Shown here: positions 7,351 through 16,071 of the stretch, piece after piece
Layout: each line of letters begins with the position of its first letter
Position numbering within the stretch: position 1 is the stretch's first letter
Assembly: GCF_001950255.1 (NCBI RefSeq)
Contig: NZ_BDJK01000004.1
Coordinates: 1-40,434 of the forward strand
From: Carboxydothermus pertinax
GTDB taxonomy: Bacteria > Bacillota > Z-2901 > Carboxydothermales > Carboxydothermaceae
Length of the DNA stretch: 40,434 nucleotides
Direction of reading: 5' to 3'
Notes under the pieces: generated by a model
Databases searched by the model: none
What the model was told of the DNA's origin: nothing
What the model saw: the letters and a program-made list of their open reading frames with translations, nothing else
Translations under genes and position numbers: made by a program

Positions 7351-8079
7351 TTACAAAATCTTATTAGTCCGTAAGAGGTCTTTTACCGCTTCTCCAGCGG
7401 CAATTAACCCGGCAGTAGCCGTAACAAACATAATACTCCCAGGGATATGCTTTTTTCCCGCCGGCAACGGTTCATCGCTAGTACTTCTTTCCCTAAGCGG
7501 CAGTTCTTCGGAAAACACTACTTTTACACCATTATAAATTCCCTCTTTTTTAAGACCCTGACGAACCCGCCGGGCTAAAGGACAGGTATGGGTTTGGGAG
7601 ATATCAGCAACTTTAAACTTTGTAGGATCGAGCCGGTTCCCAGCTCCCATTACAGATATAAAAGGTACCCCTTCACGGTATAAAAGGGATATTAAAGCAA
7701 TTTTATTTTTTAACGTGTCAATGGCCTCAATTACGTAATCCGGCTCATAATCTAAAAACTCCCGGGCATTTACGGGAGTAATTTTCTCCGTTACTACAAC
7801 TACTTCTGCTTTTGGATTAATTTCTTGAATCCTTTTAGCTAAAACTTCTGCTTTGAACATTCCCACCGTAGTATCTAAAGCTGGCAGCTGACGATTGATA
7901 TTGGTAACACTTATCCTGTCAAAATCCACTAAAACCAAAGAGCCAACTCCGGTCCGGGCTAAAGCTTCCACCGCCGGTGAGCCAACTCCACCCAGTCCAA
8001 AAACCATCACCCGACTATTATGTAGTACTTCTAGCCCTTCACTGCCAATAATAATTTTCGTCCGCGAAAAACGGTGCAT
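7351..8079 (-). CDS. tcdA: tRNA threonylcarbamoyladenosine dehydratase (TcdA/YrvM, E1-like)
   Basis: ThiF/E1-like ATP-dependent enzyme that cyclises t6A37 of tRNA to ct6A. The nucleotide-binding GLGGVGSPAVEALARTG is near residues 28-44, followed by VLVDFDRISVTNINRQLPA, the Asp/Arg adenylation patch of the family; VIEAIDTLKNKIALI and the SVMGAGNRLDPTKFKVADISQTHTCPLARRVR region are typical of the CsdL/TcdA branch. I chose ATG 8079 because GAGGTGTGG spaces better to it than to the GTG at 8085. In Firmicutes this gene (yrvM) follows aspS and the 6S-1 RNA, exactly as here. Confidence 0.93.
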   Translation of the reverse strand: MHRFSRTKIIIGSEGLEVLHNSRVMVFGLGGVGSPAVEALARTGVGSLVLVDFDRISVTNINRQLPALDTTVGMFKAEVLAKRIQEINPKAEVVVVTEKITPVNAREFLDYEPDYVIEAIDTLKNKIALISLLYREGVPFISVMGAGNRLDPTKFKVADISQTHTCPLARRVRQGLKKEGIYNGVKVVFSEELPLRERSTSDEPLPAGKKHIPGSIMFVTATAGLIAAGEAVKDLLRTNKIL

Positions 8080-8099
8080 AACCACACCTCACTAGTTTT

Positions 8100-8295
8100 T
8101 AACAGAAGAAAACCCCGCTTTGCCGTAATCCACGAAGTTACGAACCCCTTCTCTACCAGGTGGGTGTCCTCCTGATTGCTTTTGGCTTCCCCTATAGGGG
8201 CGTGCACGCCACAATCAGAGTCCGGACTCCCTATGTTCGCGTGTTGGATACGAACTTCCCGGTGGATCACGCACAAAGCAGGGAGCGTTTTCTTG
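8100..8295 (-). ncRNA. ssrS: 6S RNA
   Basis: No protein gene fits here. The minus-strand RNA folds as one long rod. Its 5' end AAGAAAAC...CCC..GCTTTG pairs with its 3' end CAAAGC.GGG.GTTTTCTT (AAGAAAAC at 8287-8294 with GTTTTCTT at 8106-8113), closing about 190 nt, and further self-complementary segments lie inside. The size, the rod-like end pairing and the place between aspS and tcdA (yrvM) match B. subtilis 6S-1 RNA (bsrA). 6S RNA mimics an open promoter and sequesters the housekeeping sigma-RNA polymerase. The ends are approximate. The 81-residue open frame that crosses it is not credible. Confidence 0.82.
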
Positions 8296-8300
8296 CTTAA

Positions 8301-8329
8301 ATCATAGCATAAATCAACATACCTCTCAA
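8301..8329 (-). promoter_or_regulatory. Promoter of the 6S RNA
   Basis: Minus strand: TTGAGA (8324-8329), 17-base spacer, TATGAT (8301-8306) with an upstream TG (extended -10). The predicted start near 8295 coincides with the base of the closing stem of the RNA. Confidence 0.8.
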
Positions 8330-8348
8330 GGTTCTAATTTCTGGATTT

Positions 8349-10124
8349 TTATTGTTGTTTAGCCGGAATATCAACTTTTATATGCAGTTCCTTAAGCTGA
8401 CGGCGTTCGACAACATTTGGCGCCCCTACCATTAAGTCTGTAGCACTCTGAGTTTTGGGAAAAGCTATCACATCCCGGATGGAGTCTCTTCCCGCCATCA
8501 GCATTACCAGCCGGTCAAAACCAAAAGCAATACCGCCATGAGGAGGTGTACCGTATTCAAAAGCTTCTAACATAAAGCCAAATTTTTCCCGGGCTTCTTC
8601 TTCGGAAAGCCCTATTAACTTAAACATTTTTTCCTGGATATCCCGGCGGTGTATACGAATGCTACCACCACCAATTTCCACTCCGTTTAGAACCATGTCG
8701 TAAGCTTTGGCCCTAACTTGTTCCGGATTTTCCTCCATTAAGGGTAAATCTTCATCCATGGGCGCCGTAAAAGGATGGTGCATCGCTACAAACCTTTTCT
8801 CTTCATTATCATATTCTAAAAGCGGAAAGTCTATAACCCAGAGGAAGTTAAACTCATTTTTGGGAATTAGCCCAAGTCTTTCAGCAAGATGGAGTCGTAA
8901 GTTCCCCAAAGCTTGAGCAGCCACTTCCGGTTTATCCGCCACAAAGAATAAAATATCACCGGGTTCACCCTGCAAAACATTAATCACTGCTCTTAATTCT
9001 TCTTCTTTAAAGAATTTTGCAATTGGCGACTTTACTTCTTCAGGTGTTAAAATTAAATACGCAAGACCTTTAGCTCCAAAGTTGCCAACAAATTTCGTAA
9101 GATCTTCCAGGTCTTTGCGGCTAAATCCCGCACAACCTTTAGCATTTAAACCGCGAATTACTCCCCCGGACTTCGCCACCGTTTGAAACACTTTAAACTC
9201 CACATCTTTCACCAGTTCAGTAACATCGGTAATTTCCAGACCAAACCGTAAATCCGGTTTATCGGAGCCGTATTTTAGCATTGCTTCCTGGTAGGGTATC
9301 CGCCTAAAAGGTGTTTTAACTTCTACTCCTATGGTTTCTTTAAATATATAGGCTATCATTTCTTCCATTAGGCTCATTATATCTTCCCGATCAATGAACG
9401 ACATTTCAATATCAATCTGGGTAAACTCCGGCTGCCGGTCGGCTCGTAAATCTTCATCCCTAAAGCAGCGGACAATCTGAAAATACTTCTCCACCCCGGA
9501 AACCATGAGGATTTGTTTAAAGATTTGCGGCGATTGGGGTAAAGCATAGAATTTTCCAGGGTTCAGGCGGCTTGGTACCAGGAAGTCCCGGGCCCCCTCC
9601 GGGGTACTTTTAGTTAGCATCGGCGTCTCAATTTCCCAGAAACCGTGCCGATCTAAAAAGTCGCGCACCGCTTTCGCCGCTTTATGCCGTAGCCCCAGGG
9701 CCAGTTGCATCTCAGGCCGCCGTAAATCTAAATAACGGTAGCGAAGCCGCACCTGTTCATCTACCTCAATTCCGTCTTCAATGTAAAAAGGCGGGGTTTT
9801 AGCTTTATTTAGCACTTCAACATGACTTGCATAAACTTCTACCTCTCCCGTTAAAAGGTTAGGATTTTCCGTACCTTCCGGGCGAAGGCGCACAATCCCT
9901 TCAACAGCTAGAACAAATTCATTTCTAATCGCTTCGGCAATTTTAAAAGCCTTCATCTCTACTTCTGGCGAAAATACCACCTGTACTATACCCGAACGGT
10001 CTCTTAAATCTACAAAGATAAGGCCGCCGTGATCGCGTCTTCTCTGGACCCAACCATTTAAGATAACCTTTTTGCCGGCATGATCTTTACGTAAATCTCC
10101 ACAGTAATGGCTTCTTTTAAGCAT
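8349..10124 (-). CDS. aspS: Aspartyl-tRNA synthetase
   Basis: Class IIb synthetase of 591 residues, bacterial type with the GAD insertion. It has an N-terminal OB anticodon domain ([27 protein letters not shown], residues 25-51), motif 1 around FWEIETPML, motif 2 [23 protein letters not shown], and motif 3 [13 protein letters not shown]. His32 in RRDHGG and Gly84 in [10 protein letters not shown] match the residues linked to relaxed specificity (non-discriminating AspRS) in Pseudomonas, so the enzyme may also charge tRNA-Asn. Its ATG overlaps the hisS stop by 8 bases, with AAAGGA upstream. Expression would follow the hisS T-box. Confidence 0.97.
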   Translation of the reverse strand: MLKRSHYCGDLRKDHAGKKVILNGWVQRRRDHGGLIFVDLRDRSGIVQVVFSPEVEMKAFKIAEAIRNEFVLAVEGIVRLRPEGTENPNLLTGEVEVYASHVEVLNKAKTPPFYIEDGIEVDEQVRLRYRYLDLRRPEMQLALGLRHKAAKAVRDFLDRHGFWEIETPMLTKSTPEGARDFLVPSRLNPGKFYALPQSPQIFKQILMVSGVEKYFQIVRCFRDEDLRADRQPEFTQIDIEMSFIDREDIMSLMEEMIAYIFKETIGVEVKTPFRRIPYQEAMLKYGSDKPDLRFGLEITDVTELVKDVEFKVFQTVAKSGGVIRGLNAKGCAGFSRKDLEDLTKFVGNFGAKGLAYLILTPEEVKSPIAKFFKEEELRAVINVLQGEPGDILFFVADKPEVAAQALGNLRLHLAERLGLIPKNEFNFLWVIDFPLLEYDNEEKRFVAMHHPFTAPMDEDLPLMEENPEQVRAKAYDMVLNGVEIGGGSIRIHRRDIQEKMFKLIGLSEEEAREKFGFMLEAFEYGTPPHGGIAFGFDRLVMLMAGRDSIRDVIAFPKTQSATDLMVGAPNVVERRQLKELHIKVDIPAKQQ

Positions 10125-11388
10125 TATCCTTTCCCCTTTCTTTAACGTACTTTTCTATAAGTTCCTCCCGGGAAAGCTCCACCTGATTTCCCGTATCTAA
10201 ATCCCGCAATATAAACTTACCGGATTTTAACTCCTCTTCGCCAATAATTAAAGCCGCTTTGGCTTTAAGGCGGTTTGCCGCCTTTAACTGAGCTTTTAAG
10301 CTTTTCCCTTGATAATCCACCTCGATCCAGAGTTTTAGCCGTCTTAATTCATTGATTAAAGGAAATCCGTATTCCCGGGCTTCCTCTCCCAAAAGACAAA
10401 CAAAAAGGTCCGGAACTGGAACGGAAATCTCTTCACTTTTTCCTTTTAAAGCTAAAATAGTTCTTTCCTCTCCCAAAGCAAAGCCTATTCCCGGCTGATC
10501 CGGCCCGCCAATTTCGCGAATTAAGCCGTTATAACGTCCTCCACCGCCAATAGAGCTTTGAGCTCCAATGTCCGGCACCACAAACTCAAAGGCTGTCTTG
10601 GTATAATAGTCAAGACCTCGGACTAAAAAGGGATCAATTACATATTTTACCTGGGCTAAGTCAAGATATTTTTTAACTGCGGAAAAATGCTCCCGGCAAT
10701 CAGGACAAAGCTCCGATAAAGGAGTAGGTGCATCTTTAGCGATATTTTGACAAGACTCGTTTTTGCAGTCTAAAATTCTTAGAGGATTTCGCTCTAACCT
10801 TCCTTTACACAACTCACAAAGTTCATCTTTTCTTTTCCCAAAATAAGCAATAAGTTTTTCTCTTAAGCTTTTTCGGCAAATAGGACAGCCAACACTGTTT
10901 AAGCGAAGTTCTACATCGGTAAGGCCAATTCTCCTGTAAAATTCTACCGCCATTAAAATTACTTCCGCATCTACCATCGGTTCATCGCTGCCTAAAATTT
11001 CAACTCCGAGCTGGTGAAATTGCCGAAGCCTTCCCGCCTGGGGCTTATCATACCGAAACATCGGCCCAATATAGAAATACTTGGCAGGCCCGGGCTCGGC
11101 ATATTTTTTGGCCTCAACATAGGCGCGAATTACCGCTGCCGTTCCTTCAGGTCTCAGGGTTATTGATCGCCCAGCTTTATCTAAAAAAGTATACATTTCC
11201 TTTTCCACAATGTCGGTAGTCTCGCCTACCCCCCGCTCAAAAAGCTCGGTGTGCTCAAAGATTGGGGTGCGAATTTCCTGATAACCAAACCGCCGGCAAA
11301 CTTCCCGAAATTTTCTTTCAACCTCTTCCCACAAATAAACTTCCGGTGGAAAAAGGTCATTGGTGCCTTTTGGCTTTTGGGTAAGCAT
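10117..11388 (-). CDS. hisS: Histidyl-tRNA synthetase
   Basis: Class II synthetase of 423 residues. It has motif 1 with [22 protein letters not shown], motif 2 [19 protein letters not shown], the histidine-binding [16 protein letters not shown], and the HisRS anticodon-binding domain at the C-terminus. Four cysteines in the middle (CxxC pairs around [12 protein letters not shown]...CPDC) are seen in many HisRS of this group. The frame extends to 11463, but the ATG at 11388 has GGAGG eight bases upstream and gives the standard [16 protein letters not shown] start. It is preceded by a T-box leader and followed by overlapping aspS. Confidence 0.97.
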   Translation of the reverse strand: MLTQKPKGTNDLFPPEVYLWEEVERKFREVCRRFGYQEIRTPIFEHTELFERGVGETTDIVEKEMYTFLDKAGRSITLRPEGTAAVIRAYVEAKKYAEPGPAKYFYIGPMFRYDKPQAGRLRQFHQLGVEILGSDEPMVDAEVILMAVEFYRRIGLTDVELRLNSVGCPICRKSLREKLIAYFGKRKDELCELCKGRLERNPLRILDCKNESCQNIAKDAPTPLSELCPDCREHFSAVKKYLDLAQVKYVIDPFLVRGLDYYTKTAFEFVVPDIGAQSSIGGGGRYNGLIREIGGPDQPGIGFALGEERTILALKGKSEEISVPVPDLFVCLLGEEAREYGFPLINELRRLKLWIEVDYQGKSLKAQLKAANRLKAKAALIIGEEELKSGKFILRDLDTGNQVELSREELIEKYVKERGKDNA

Positions 11389-11471
11389 ACTGTATACCTC
11401 CTTTTTTAGAGATTTGAGGTTAGAAGTTGAGATTGGAAATGATTTGAATTTTTTAAGAAACAACAGATAAC

Positions 11472-11706
11472 AAAAAACCCGTCGCCTGGAATACCCAGGG
11501 ACGGGATTACCCGCGGTACCACCCTGCTTGAAGGTAAAAACCTTCCGCTCTTGGCTGTAACGTAGCCCCTACGTCCTGACCTACTGCACTTCAGCCAGGC
11601 CGCCTTCCGGGTGTTCCCTTAAACCGGCATTCAGAGAAAAGCTCTCAATCGCGGCTTTTCCTCCCTGTCTGAAGCTCTTGGTTTAAAAGTCCCGTGCACA
11701 GCGTTT
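11472..11706 (-). promoter_or_regulatory. T-box leader of hisS-aspS
   Basis: Minus strand holds the T-box AGGGTGGTACCGCGG (about 11512-11526), the antiterminator core that binds the tRNA acceptor end. It is followed by a terminator stem CCCGTCCCTGG / CCAGGCGACGGG (11478-11505) and six T. Upstream, stem I pairs TTTAAACC with GGTTTAA, and GGGAACACCC lies at the specifier position; read as GAA-CAC-C the specifier is CAC (His). An AGTAGG-containing segment follows stem I. Uncharged tRNA-His should favour antitermination and raise HisRS and AspRS together. The T-box is certain; the specifier register is read by eye. Confidence 0.93.
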
Positions 11707-11715
11707 CTTTTTAAC

Positions 11716-11744
11716 ATTTTATGCTTATTATTTTTTATTGTCAA
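11716..11744 (-). promoter_or_regulatory. hisS-aspS operon promoter
   Basis: Minus strand: TTGACA (11739-11744), 17-base spacer, TAAAAT (11716-11721). It lies partly inside the last codons of the upstream membrane protein gene. The transcript would start near 11709, just before stem I of the T-box. Confidence 0.8.
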
Positions 11745-12327
11745 TAAGCCTTAATTCCCTTTGGGTAAAATAAAACGATAACGCTAAAAGATTTAAAAGT
11801 ACCAGTAAAAACCAAAACTTTAAAGTAAAGCTATTGCTTTCCCCAATAGGATTTTGGGGGTGAACAATTCTCTTTGAAAACAACCTTAAGGTAAAGCCGC
11901 CAATACCTGGCAACATGTAAAAAACGCTTGAAATAAGAGAATTTTGATAAAGCTTTTCAGCAAAATACGCAATCCCGGTAAAAATTAACATGGAAACCAT
12001 GACAAAAAAGCGTGGTTCCTTAAAGTATACCGCTCCCCAGGTGATTTTCATCGTTATTGCCCCGGTAATGGTCGCTAAAAGCATCAGCCAAAAAGATACA
12101 ACTAAAAACTTCCTTCCCTTTAAAAGGAGATTTTTTTGCCTGGTAACCAAAAATCCTAAAGCTAAGATAGCGGTAAGTCCATACCAGAGATAGGCTACCA
12201 GGGAAAGTCCTCCATGAAGATAAACAAGCTTTAAGGCATGGCCTAATTTTTGCTCCTGGGGTAGAGTAATTATGATTAACACTAAGGAAAGGAGCATTAC
12301 CATAAGCCAAAACTTATTTTTTTTCAA
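11728..12327 (-). CDS. CcmC/CcsA-like membrane protein with degenerate haem motif
   Basis: Polytopic membrane protein of about 200 residues with roughly six hydrophobic segments. It has the layout of the CcmC/CcsA cytochrome c assembly family: a first loop with KLVYLHGG, where CcmC has an HVP-type histidine; a central ITGAITMKITWGAVYFKEPR, which aligns with the haem-binding WWD region (usual form WG.WW.WDPR); and a later loop with IVHPQNP. The Trp-rich, Asp-containing core is lost (WGAVYFKEPR), so a haem role is uncertain. The frame opens with GTG 12339, but TTG 12327 (MKKNKFWLM) has better spacing to GGTGG. No other cytochrome assembly gene is in the window. Function unassigned. Confidence 0.6.
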   Translation of the reverse strand: MKKNKFWLMVMLLSLVLIIITLPQEQKLGHALKLVYLHGGLSLVAYLWYGLTAILALGFLVTRQKNLLLKGRKFLVVSFWLMLLATITGAITMKITWGAVYFKEPRFFVMVSMLIFTGIAYFAEKLYQNSLISSVFYMLPGIGGFTLRLFSKRIVHPQNPIGESNSFTLKFWFLLVLLNLLALSFYFTQRELRLIDNKK

Positions 12328-12372
12328 GGAAACGCCCACCTTTACTTTTTTAATCGTTTTTCTGCTAAAACT

Positions 12373-13680
12373 TTATAAACATTCAACCTTATTCTTGCCG
12401 CTTTTTTTGGCAAGGTAAAGGGCTTTATCTGCTCTTTGGAGAACCTCATCCACATTATATTCATCTTCAGATTTTAAATAAGCTACACCAAAGCTTGCGG
12501 TAAGCTTAATCTCAATATTTTTTTCGCTTAAATAAAAACTATGTTTTTCAATTTTATTGCGGATTCTTTCCGCTATTTTCACTGCATTCTCCTCTTCCAC
12601 ATTATTTAAAAATAATACAAACTCTTCTCCCCCAAATCTCGCAACAAAGTCATACTCCCGGCACATTCTTCTTAAAATTTTAGCAAAATCCTTTAAAACC
12701 TCATCTCCCGCTTTATGTCCGTAAGTATCGTTAATTTTCTTAAAATTATCAATATCGGTTATTATAATGGCCACTTTTTCCTGATATCTTTTACTGCGGG
12801 CCATCTCAATTTTAACCCTTTCAAAAAAAGATCTTCTATTATAAATTCCAGTTAAAAAGTCATATTTAGCTAACCTTTCTGCTTTTTTCTTTTCTCTTTT
12901 TAATTTTTCCTCAAATAATTTTAAGCGAGTAACATCTTGCTCAATCCCAACTAAGCGGTAAATCTCTCCCTCATCGTTTCTTATCGGAAGATATTTAGTA
13001 AAAATCCATCTTACTTTACCCTTTTTGTCTATTATCCGAAAGTTCGCAGTAAAAACTCCGTATTTCTCTATTTTTTTTAAAGCATTTTCGGCAGTTACAT
13101 ATTTTTTAACTTTTGCTAAATCCTCAGGATAAACTATTTCATACCAGCGGTTGGGATTTTTTATTAATTCATCTACTGTAATTCCGTAAATTCTTTCAAA
13201 AGCCGAATTCACATACACCGCTTTTTTTGTTTTTAAATCTTTAAGTATTACTATTTCTTCCAAATTCTCGGTGGTTTGTTTTAATATTGATTCCCTTTCT
13301 TTGATATTAGTAATATCAGTAAAAATCGTTACAAAATATCCTTTTTCCGGACTGTAAACATCCACCGAATACCACCTATCCCAGATCTCAAAATACTGTT
13401 CAAACTGCTCTTCACCACCATTTAAAGCCACCTTTCCGTAAAACTTGATCCAATTAAATTTAGCTTGATCTATTCCCCTTATTACTTCTGTTACTCTTTT
13501 ACCAATAATTTTATCCCTCTTTAAACCGGTAAGCTCCTCAAAAGCTTTATTGACGGCTAAAAATATATAGTCTACTGGTTCGTTATTTTCATCAACGATT
13601 AGTTTGTGGTAAGCAAAAGCATTTTGCATTTTTTCAATAACATTGCAATAAATTGATTCCAGGTTCTCCATCTTTAGCAC
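12373..13680 (-). CDS. PAS-PAS-GGDEF diguanylate cyclase
   Basis: Cytoplasmic 435-residue protein likely to make cyclic di-GMP from two GTP. A first PAS-like domain is near residues 8-125 (LAVNKAFEELTGLKRDKIIGK) and a second near 140-255 (VNSAFERIYGITVDEL...GIEQDVTRLK). A charged linker and a GGDEF domain from about 270 follow, with YDFLTGIYNRRSF, DIDNFKKINDTYGHKAGDEVL and the active-site GGEEF at 350-354. An inhibitory RxxD I-site (R341-D344) lies the standard five residues before it, so product inhibition is expected. There is no membrane segment. GTG start with AGGAG at good spacing. It lies 35 bases after zip and may be co-transcribed with it. The PAS ligand cannot be told. Confidence 0.93.
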   Translation of the reverse strand: MLKMENLESIYCNVIEKMQNAFAYHKLIVDENNEPVDYIFLAVNKAFEELTGLKRDKIIGKRVTEVIRGIDQAKFNWIKFYGKVALNGGEEQFEQYFEIWDRWYSVDVYSPEKGYFVTIFTDITNIKERESILKQTTENLEEIVILKDLKTKKAVYVNSAFERIYGITVDELIKNPNRWYEIVYPEDLAKVKKYVTAENALKKIEKYGVFTANFRIIDKKGKVRWIFTKYLPIRNDEGEIYRLVGIEQDVTRLKLFEEKLKREKKKAERLAKYDFLTGIYNRRSFFERVKIEMARSKRYQEKVAIIITDIDNFKKINDTYGHKAGDEVLKDFAKILRRMCREYDFVARFGGEEFVLFLNNVEEENAVKIAERIRNKIEKHSFYLSEKNIEIKLTASFGVAYLKSEDEYNVDEVLQRADKALYLAKKSGKNKVECL

Positions 13681-13715
13681 TCGCTACTCTCCTTTGCTTT
13701 TAGCTAAAAATATCT

Positions 13716-14447
13716 TTAAAACTTAATTGCATCAAAAATCATCATTAATAAAAAACCGGTTATAACTCCAAAAGTTGCCCGTCCTTCTCCACCTTTTTCG
13801 TGGGTTTCCGGAATTATTTCATCGGAGATTACATAAATCATCGCTCCGGCTGCAAAACTTAAAGCAAAAGGTAAAATGCTTCCCGAAAGACTACCTAAAA
13901 AAGCCCCTATTATCCCCCCTATGGGTTCAGCAAGACCGGTTAAAAAAGTAATCCCAATTATTTTCCAGGTAGAAAGGGAAAAACCGATTAAACTCACCGC
14001 CACCGATAGTCCTTCGGGAATGTTTTGAAGACCAATTCCTAAAGCTAAGCTCAATGCTTTAGTGATATCCTTTTCTAAAAAGCCAACACCAACTGCCATC
14101 CCTTCCGGAAAGTTATGAATGGTGATTGCCAAAATAAATAACCATATTTTACTTAAGTCGCTCTTTGGCCCCTCTGACCCAAAAGCCGGATGAAAATGAG
14201 GAATTAGCCGATCTAAAAAATAAACAAATAAAGCGCCGGCTAAAAAGCCTACAGCTGTTAAAAAAATTCCTCCAGTCTCTAAGGCTGGCAATAAAAGACT
14301 AAAAAAAGATGCAGCAAGCATAATTCCGGCAGCAAAGCCTAAAAGTAAGCCTATCGTACTTTTAGGAAACTCTTTTTTAAAAAGTAGTAAAAAAGCCCCA
14401 AAGCCGGTGGCAAGACCGGTTAAAAGTGAGGCCACAAATGATGCCAT
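13716..14447 (-). CDS. ZIP-family metal transporter
   Basis: 243-residue, eight-helix importer of Zn2+ or related divalent metals in the cytoplasmic membrane, ZupT/GufA-like. The two signature helices are visible: TIHNFPEGMAVGVGF and GLQNIPEGLSVAVSL, whose His/Asn/Glu residues build the binuclear metal site. A third conserved stretch is EPIGGIIGAFLG. A short loop HFHPAFGSEGPKSD between helices 3 and 4 carries two histidines, as in other ZIP proteins. The ATG has GGAGG upstream. Its promoter is overlapped by an AT-rich dyad, suggesting metal-dependent repression. Confidence 0.92.
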   Translation of the reverse strand: MASFVASLLTGLATGFGAFLLLFKKEFPKSTIGLLLGFAAGIMLAASFFSLLLPALETGGIFLTAVGFLAGALFVYFLDRLIPHFHPAFGSEGPKSDLSKIWLFILAITIHNFPEGMAVGVGFLEKDITKALSLALGIGLQNIPEGLSVAVSLIGFSLSTWKIIGITFLTGLAEPIGGIIGAFLGSLSGSILPFALSFAAGAMIYVISDEIIPETHEKGGEGRATFGVITGFLLMMIFDAIKF

Positions 14448-14477
14448 AAACTTCCTCCATGATTTTTTATTAGATAA

Positions 14478-14511
14478 ATTGTAAAAAATATTTTACCATA
14501 TGTAAATATTT
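14478..14511 (-). promoter_or_regulatory. zip promoter with an AT-rich dyad between -35 and -10
   Basis: Minus strand: TTTACA (14501-14506), 17-base spacer, TACAAT (14478-14483). Plus-strand AAATATTTTAC, CATAT, GTAAATATTT form a near-perfect inverted repeat (one extra T) spanning 14486-14511, so a bound protein would block RNA polymerase. It does not look like the standard Zur box as I remember it. The regulator is unknown. Confidence 0.6.
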
Positions 14512-14595
14512 TTTATTTCGACACTTTTCCCCTATAAATTAAGCTATAATAAAAATAAATTTTTTGAAAGGATGATTTAAAGGTGCGGATTTGTC

Positions 14596-14635
14596 TAAAA
14601 GAGTAAAGCCTTCCGCTTAATGCAGAAGGCTTTAC
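14596..14635 (-). terminator. Hairpin at the radical SAM gene 3' end
   Basis: Minus-strand GTAAAGCCTTC (14625-14635) pairs perfectly with GAAGGCTTTAC (14603-14613), an 11-bp stem that starts at the stop codon. The T run is short (CTCTTTT), so termination may be partial. Read on the plus strand it is also a stem with a weak T tail. Confidence 0.6.
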
Positions 14636-16011
14636 ATTTTCATCTGGGCAATTCTTTCTTTTTTATATTCATTAAGTACCCGGGACACCTTGTCCCATTC
14701 TGCTGCCCGTTTGTCTAAAAATTCCGCAGTCACCCCCGCTAAAACTTCGTCTGCTCCTTCGTGGGTTGGGTGAGCATTACTTTCGGCAACTATATCTCTT
14801 AAGGCCTGAGGGACATCAATAATTGGACAGGGAGCAAAGTAATTTTCCGAGAAGGGCTGACGTTTCTGGTAAGCAGTAAACAAAGGATTTTTCAATACTT
14901 CTTTTAACGGTTTTTCATTAATATTATCTACTGCAAAATGGACAAAAGCGCAAGGCTCAACCTCTCCCCTGGCATTAATATGGAAGTAGCTTCTTCCTCC
15001 GGCAATACAACCATGGGTAATATGGCCGTCATTCCAGAAGTCGGCAATCATGATTGGTTTGGTAATCCGCAAAATCGGGATTCTCTGGGCTAAATAAAGT
15101 CGCTCTTCGGGCGTTAACATCAAGGAAGTATCGGGATTTTTACCTACCGGTACATAATGGAAAGACCAGATATACTTGACCCCTTTTTCCACCAGGAAAT
15201 CGATAAACTCATCGGATGTAAGCTCCAGGTAATTTTCCCTGGTTACAGTTACCGAAGCCCCAAAATATACTCCCCGTTCGCGAAGACTATCCATAGCCCG
15301 GGTAATCTTGGCAAATACCCCTTTGCCCCGCCGGGCATCGGTCCGCTCGGTAAACCCTTCAATACTGATAGCAGGTGAGAAATTACCCACTTTGGCAATT
15401 TTATCGGCCATCGCTTCGTCAATTAAAGTTCCGTTGGTATAGGCCATAAACGCCATATCGTTATGTTTTTCAAAGAGTTCAAAGAGGCGCTCGTACATTA
15501 AAGGTTCGCCACCGGATAAGACAATAAAGTAAATTCCCAGCTCTTTGGCTTCATTAAATAATCGATCCAACCGCTCAAAGGAAAGTTCCGGTCCTTTTTG
15601 GTATTTTCCAGCCCAGCATCCGGTACAGCCTAAGTTGCAGCGGCTGGTAGGATCCACCAGTAGGGTAAAAGGAACATGAATCCCAGTTTGGGCTTTATAC
15701 TGTTTTTGTTTAGGGATCCCAAATAATACCCCATTAATAATAGTATTATATGCAAGTTTAGTTAAGATATCGGGATTTGTTTCAGCAAAAAAGCGGCGAA
15801 ATTGTTCTTTTACCGCAGGGTATTTTTCGTAACTTTCAATGAGATAGCTTATATACGCTTTATGGTTTTCTTCCCGGGCAATTTTGTGTAAAAGTTTTAA
15901 AATATTTAAGACATTTTTTTCCGGATCTTTCTCTAAGTATTTAAGAAGCTCACCTAAAAGCTTTTCTGCAACATACTTCTTGGCAAACTCAATGTTAGCC
16001 TTTAACGCCAT
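14632..16011 (-). CDS. Radical SAM protein with SPASM-like C-terminus
   Basis: About 459 residues. The radical SAM cluster motif is CNLGCTGC (Cys125, 129, 132), with the SAM-binding LSGGEPL and the later SIEGFTERTDARRGKGVF typical of the SPASM/PqqE-like superfamily. The C-terminal part has Cys in HGCIAGG, EPCAF and APCPI, consistent with an auxiliary cluster. The N-terminal 115 residues (helical, charged) are not a domain I recognise. Start ATG 16011 has GGAGG well placed, and the frame upstream to 16044 lacks one. No precursor peptide gene was found next to it. It probably pairs with the winged-helix gene 60 bases upstream. The substrate is unknown. Confidence 0.88.
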   Translation of the reverse strand: MALKANIEFAKKYVAEKLLGELLKYLEKDPEKNVLNILKLLHKIAREENHKAYISYLIESYEKYPAVKEQFRRFFAETNPDILTKLAYNTIINGVLFGIPKQKQYKAQTGIHVPFTLLVDPTSRCNLGCTGCWAGKYQKGPELSFERLDRLFNEAKELGIYFIVLSGGEPLMYERLFELFEKHNDMAFMAYTNGTLIDEAMADKIAKVGNFSPAISIEGFTERTDARRGKGVFAKITRAMDSLRERGVYFGASVTVTRENYLELTSDEFIDFLVEKGVKYIWSFHYVPVGKNPDTSLMLTPEERLYLAQRIPILRITKPIMIADFWNDGHITHGCIAGGRSYFHINARGEVEPCAFVHFAVDNINEKPLKEVLKNPLFTAYQKRQPFSENYFAPCPIIDVPQALRDIVAESNAHPTHEGADEVLAGVTAEFLDKRAAEWDKVSRVLNEYKKERIAQMKM

Positions 16012-16032
16012 AACCCCACCTCCAAAATTAAT

Positions 16033-16057
16033 TTTTATACCCAAAAATCCAAAATTT
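16033..16057 (-). promoter_or_regulatory. Shared GGGTATAAAA element before the radical SAM gene
   Basis: Minus strand reads AAATTTTGGATTTTTGGG then TATAAAA. The same arrangement (AAATTTTGGTTTTTTGGG, GG, TATAAAA) lies before the regulator at 16729-16755. It may be a promoter -10, an operator, or both. Confidence 0.45.
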
Positions 16058-16071
16058 CCGTGAAAAAAATT

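Noticed and set aside
8031-8276. Minus-strand open frame of 81 residues between aspS and tcdA
   Set aside because: It falls on the 6S RNA, and its 3' end overlaps the tcdA start; explained by the RNA.
12020-12310. Minus-strand frame of 96 residues inside the CcmC-like gene
   Set aside because: It is out of frame in a gene with a clear membrane-protein pattern; a shadow.
14535-14645. Possible plus-strand small RNA (TATAAT near 14543 and a hairpin at 14603-14635)
   Set aside because: No -35 at proper spacing and a weak T tail; the hairpin is better explained as the end of the radical SAM gene.
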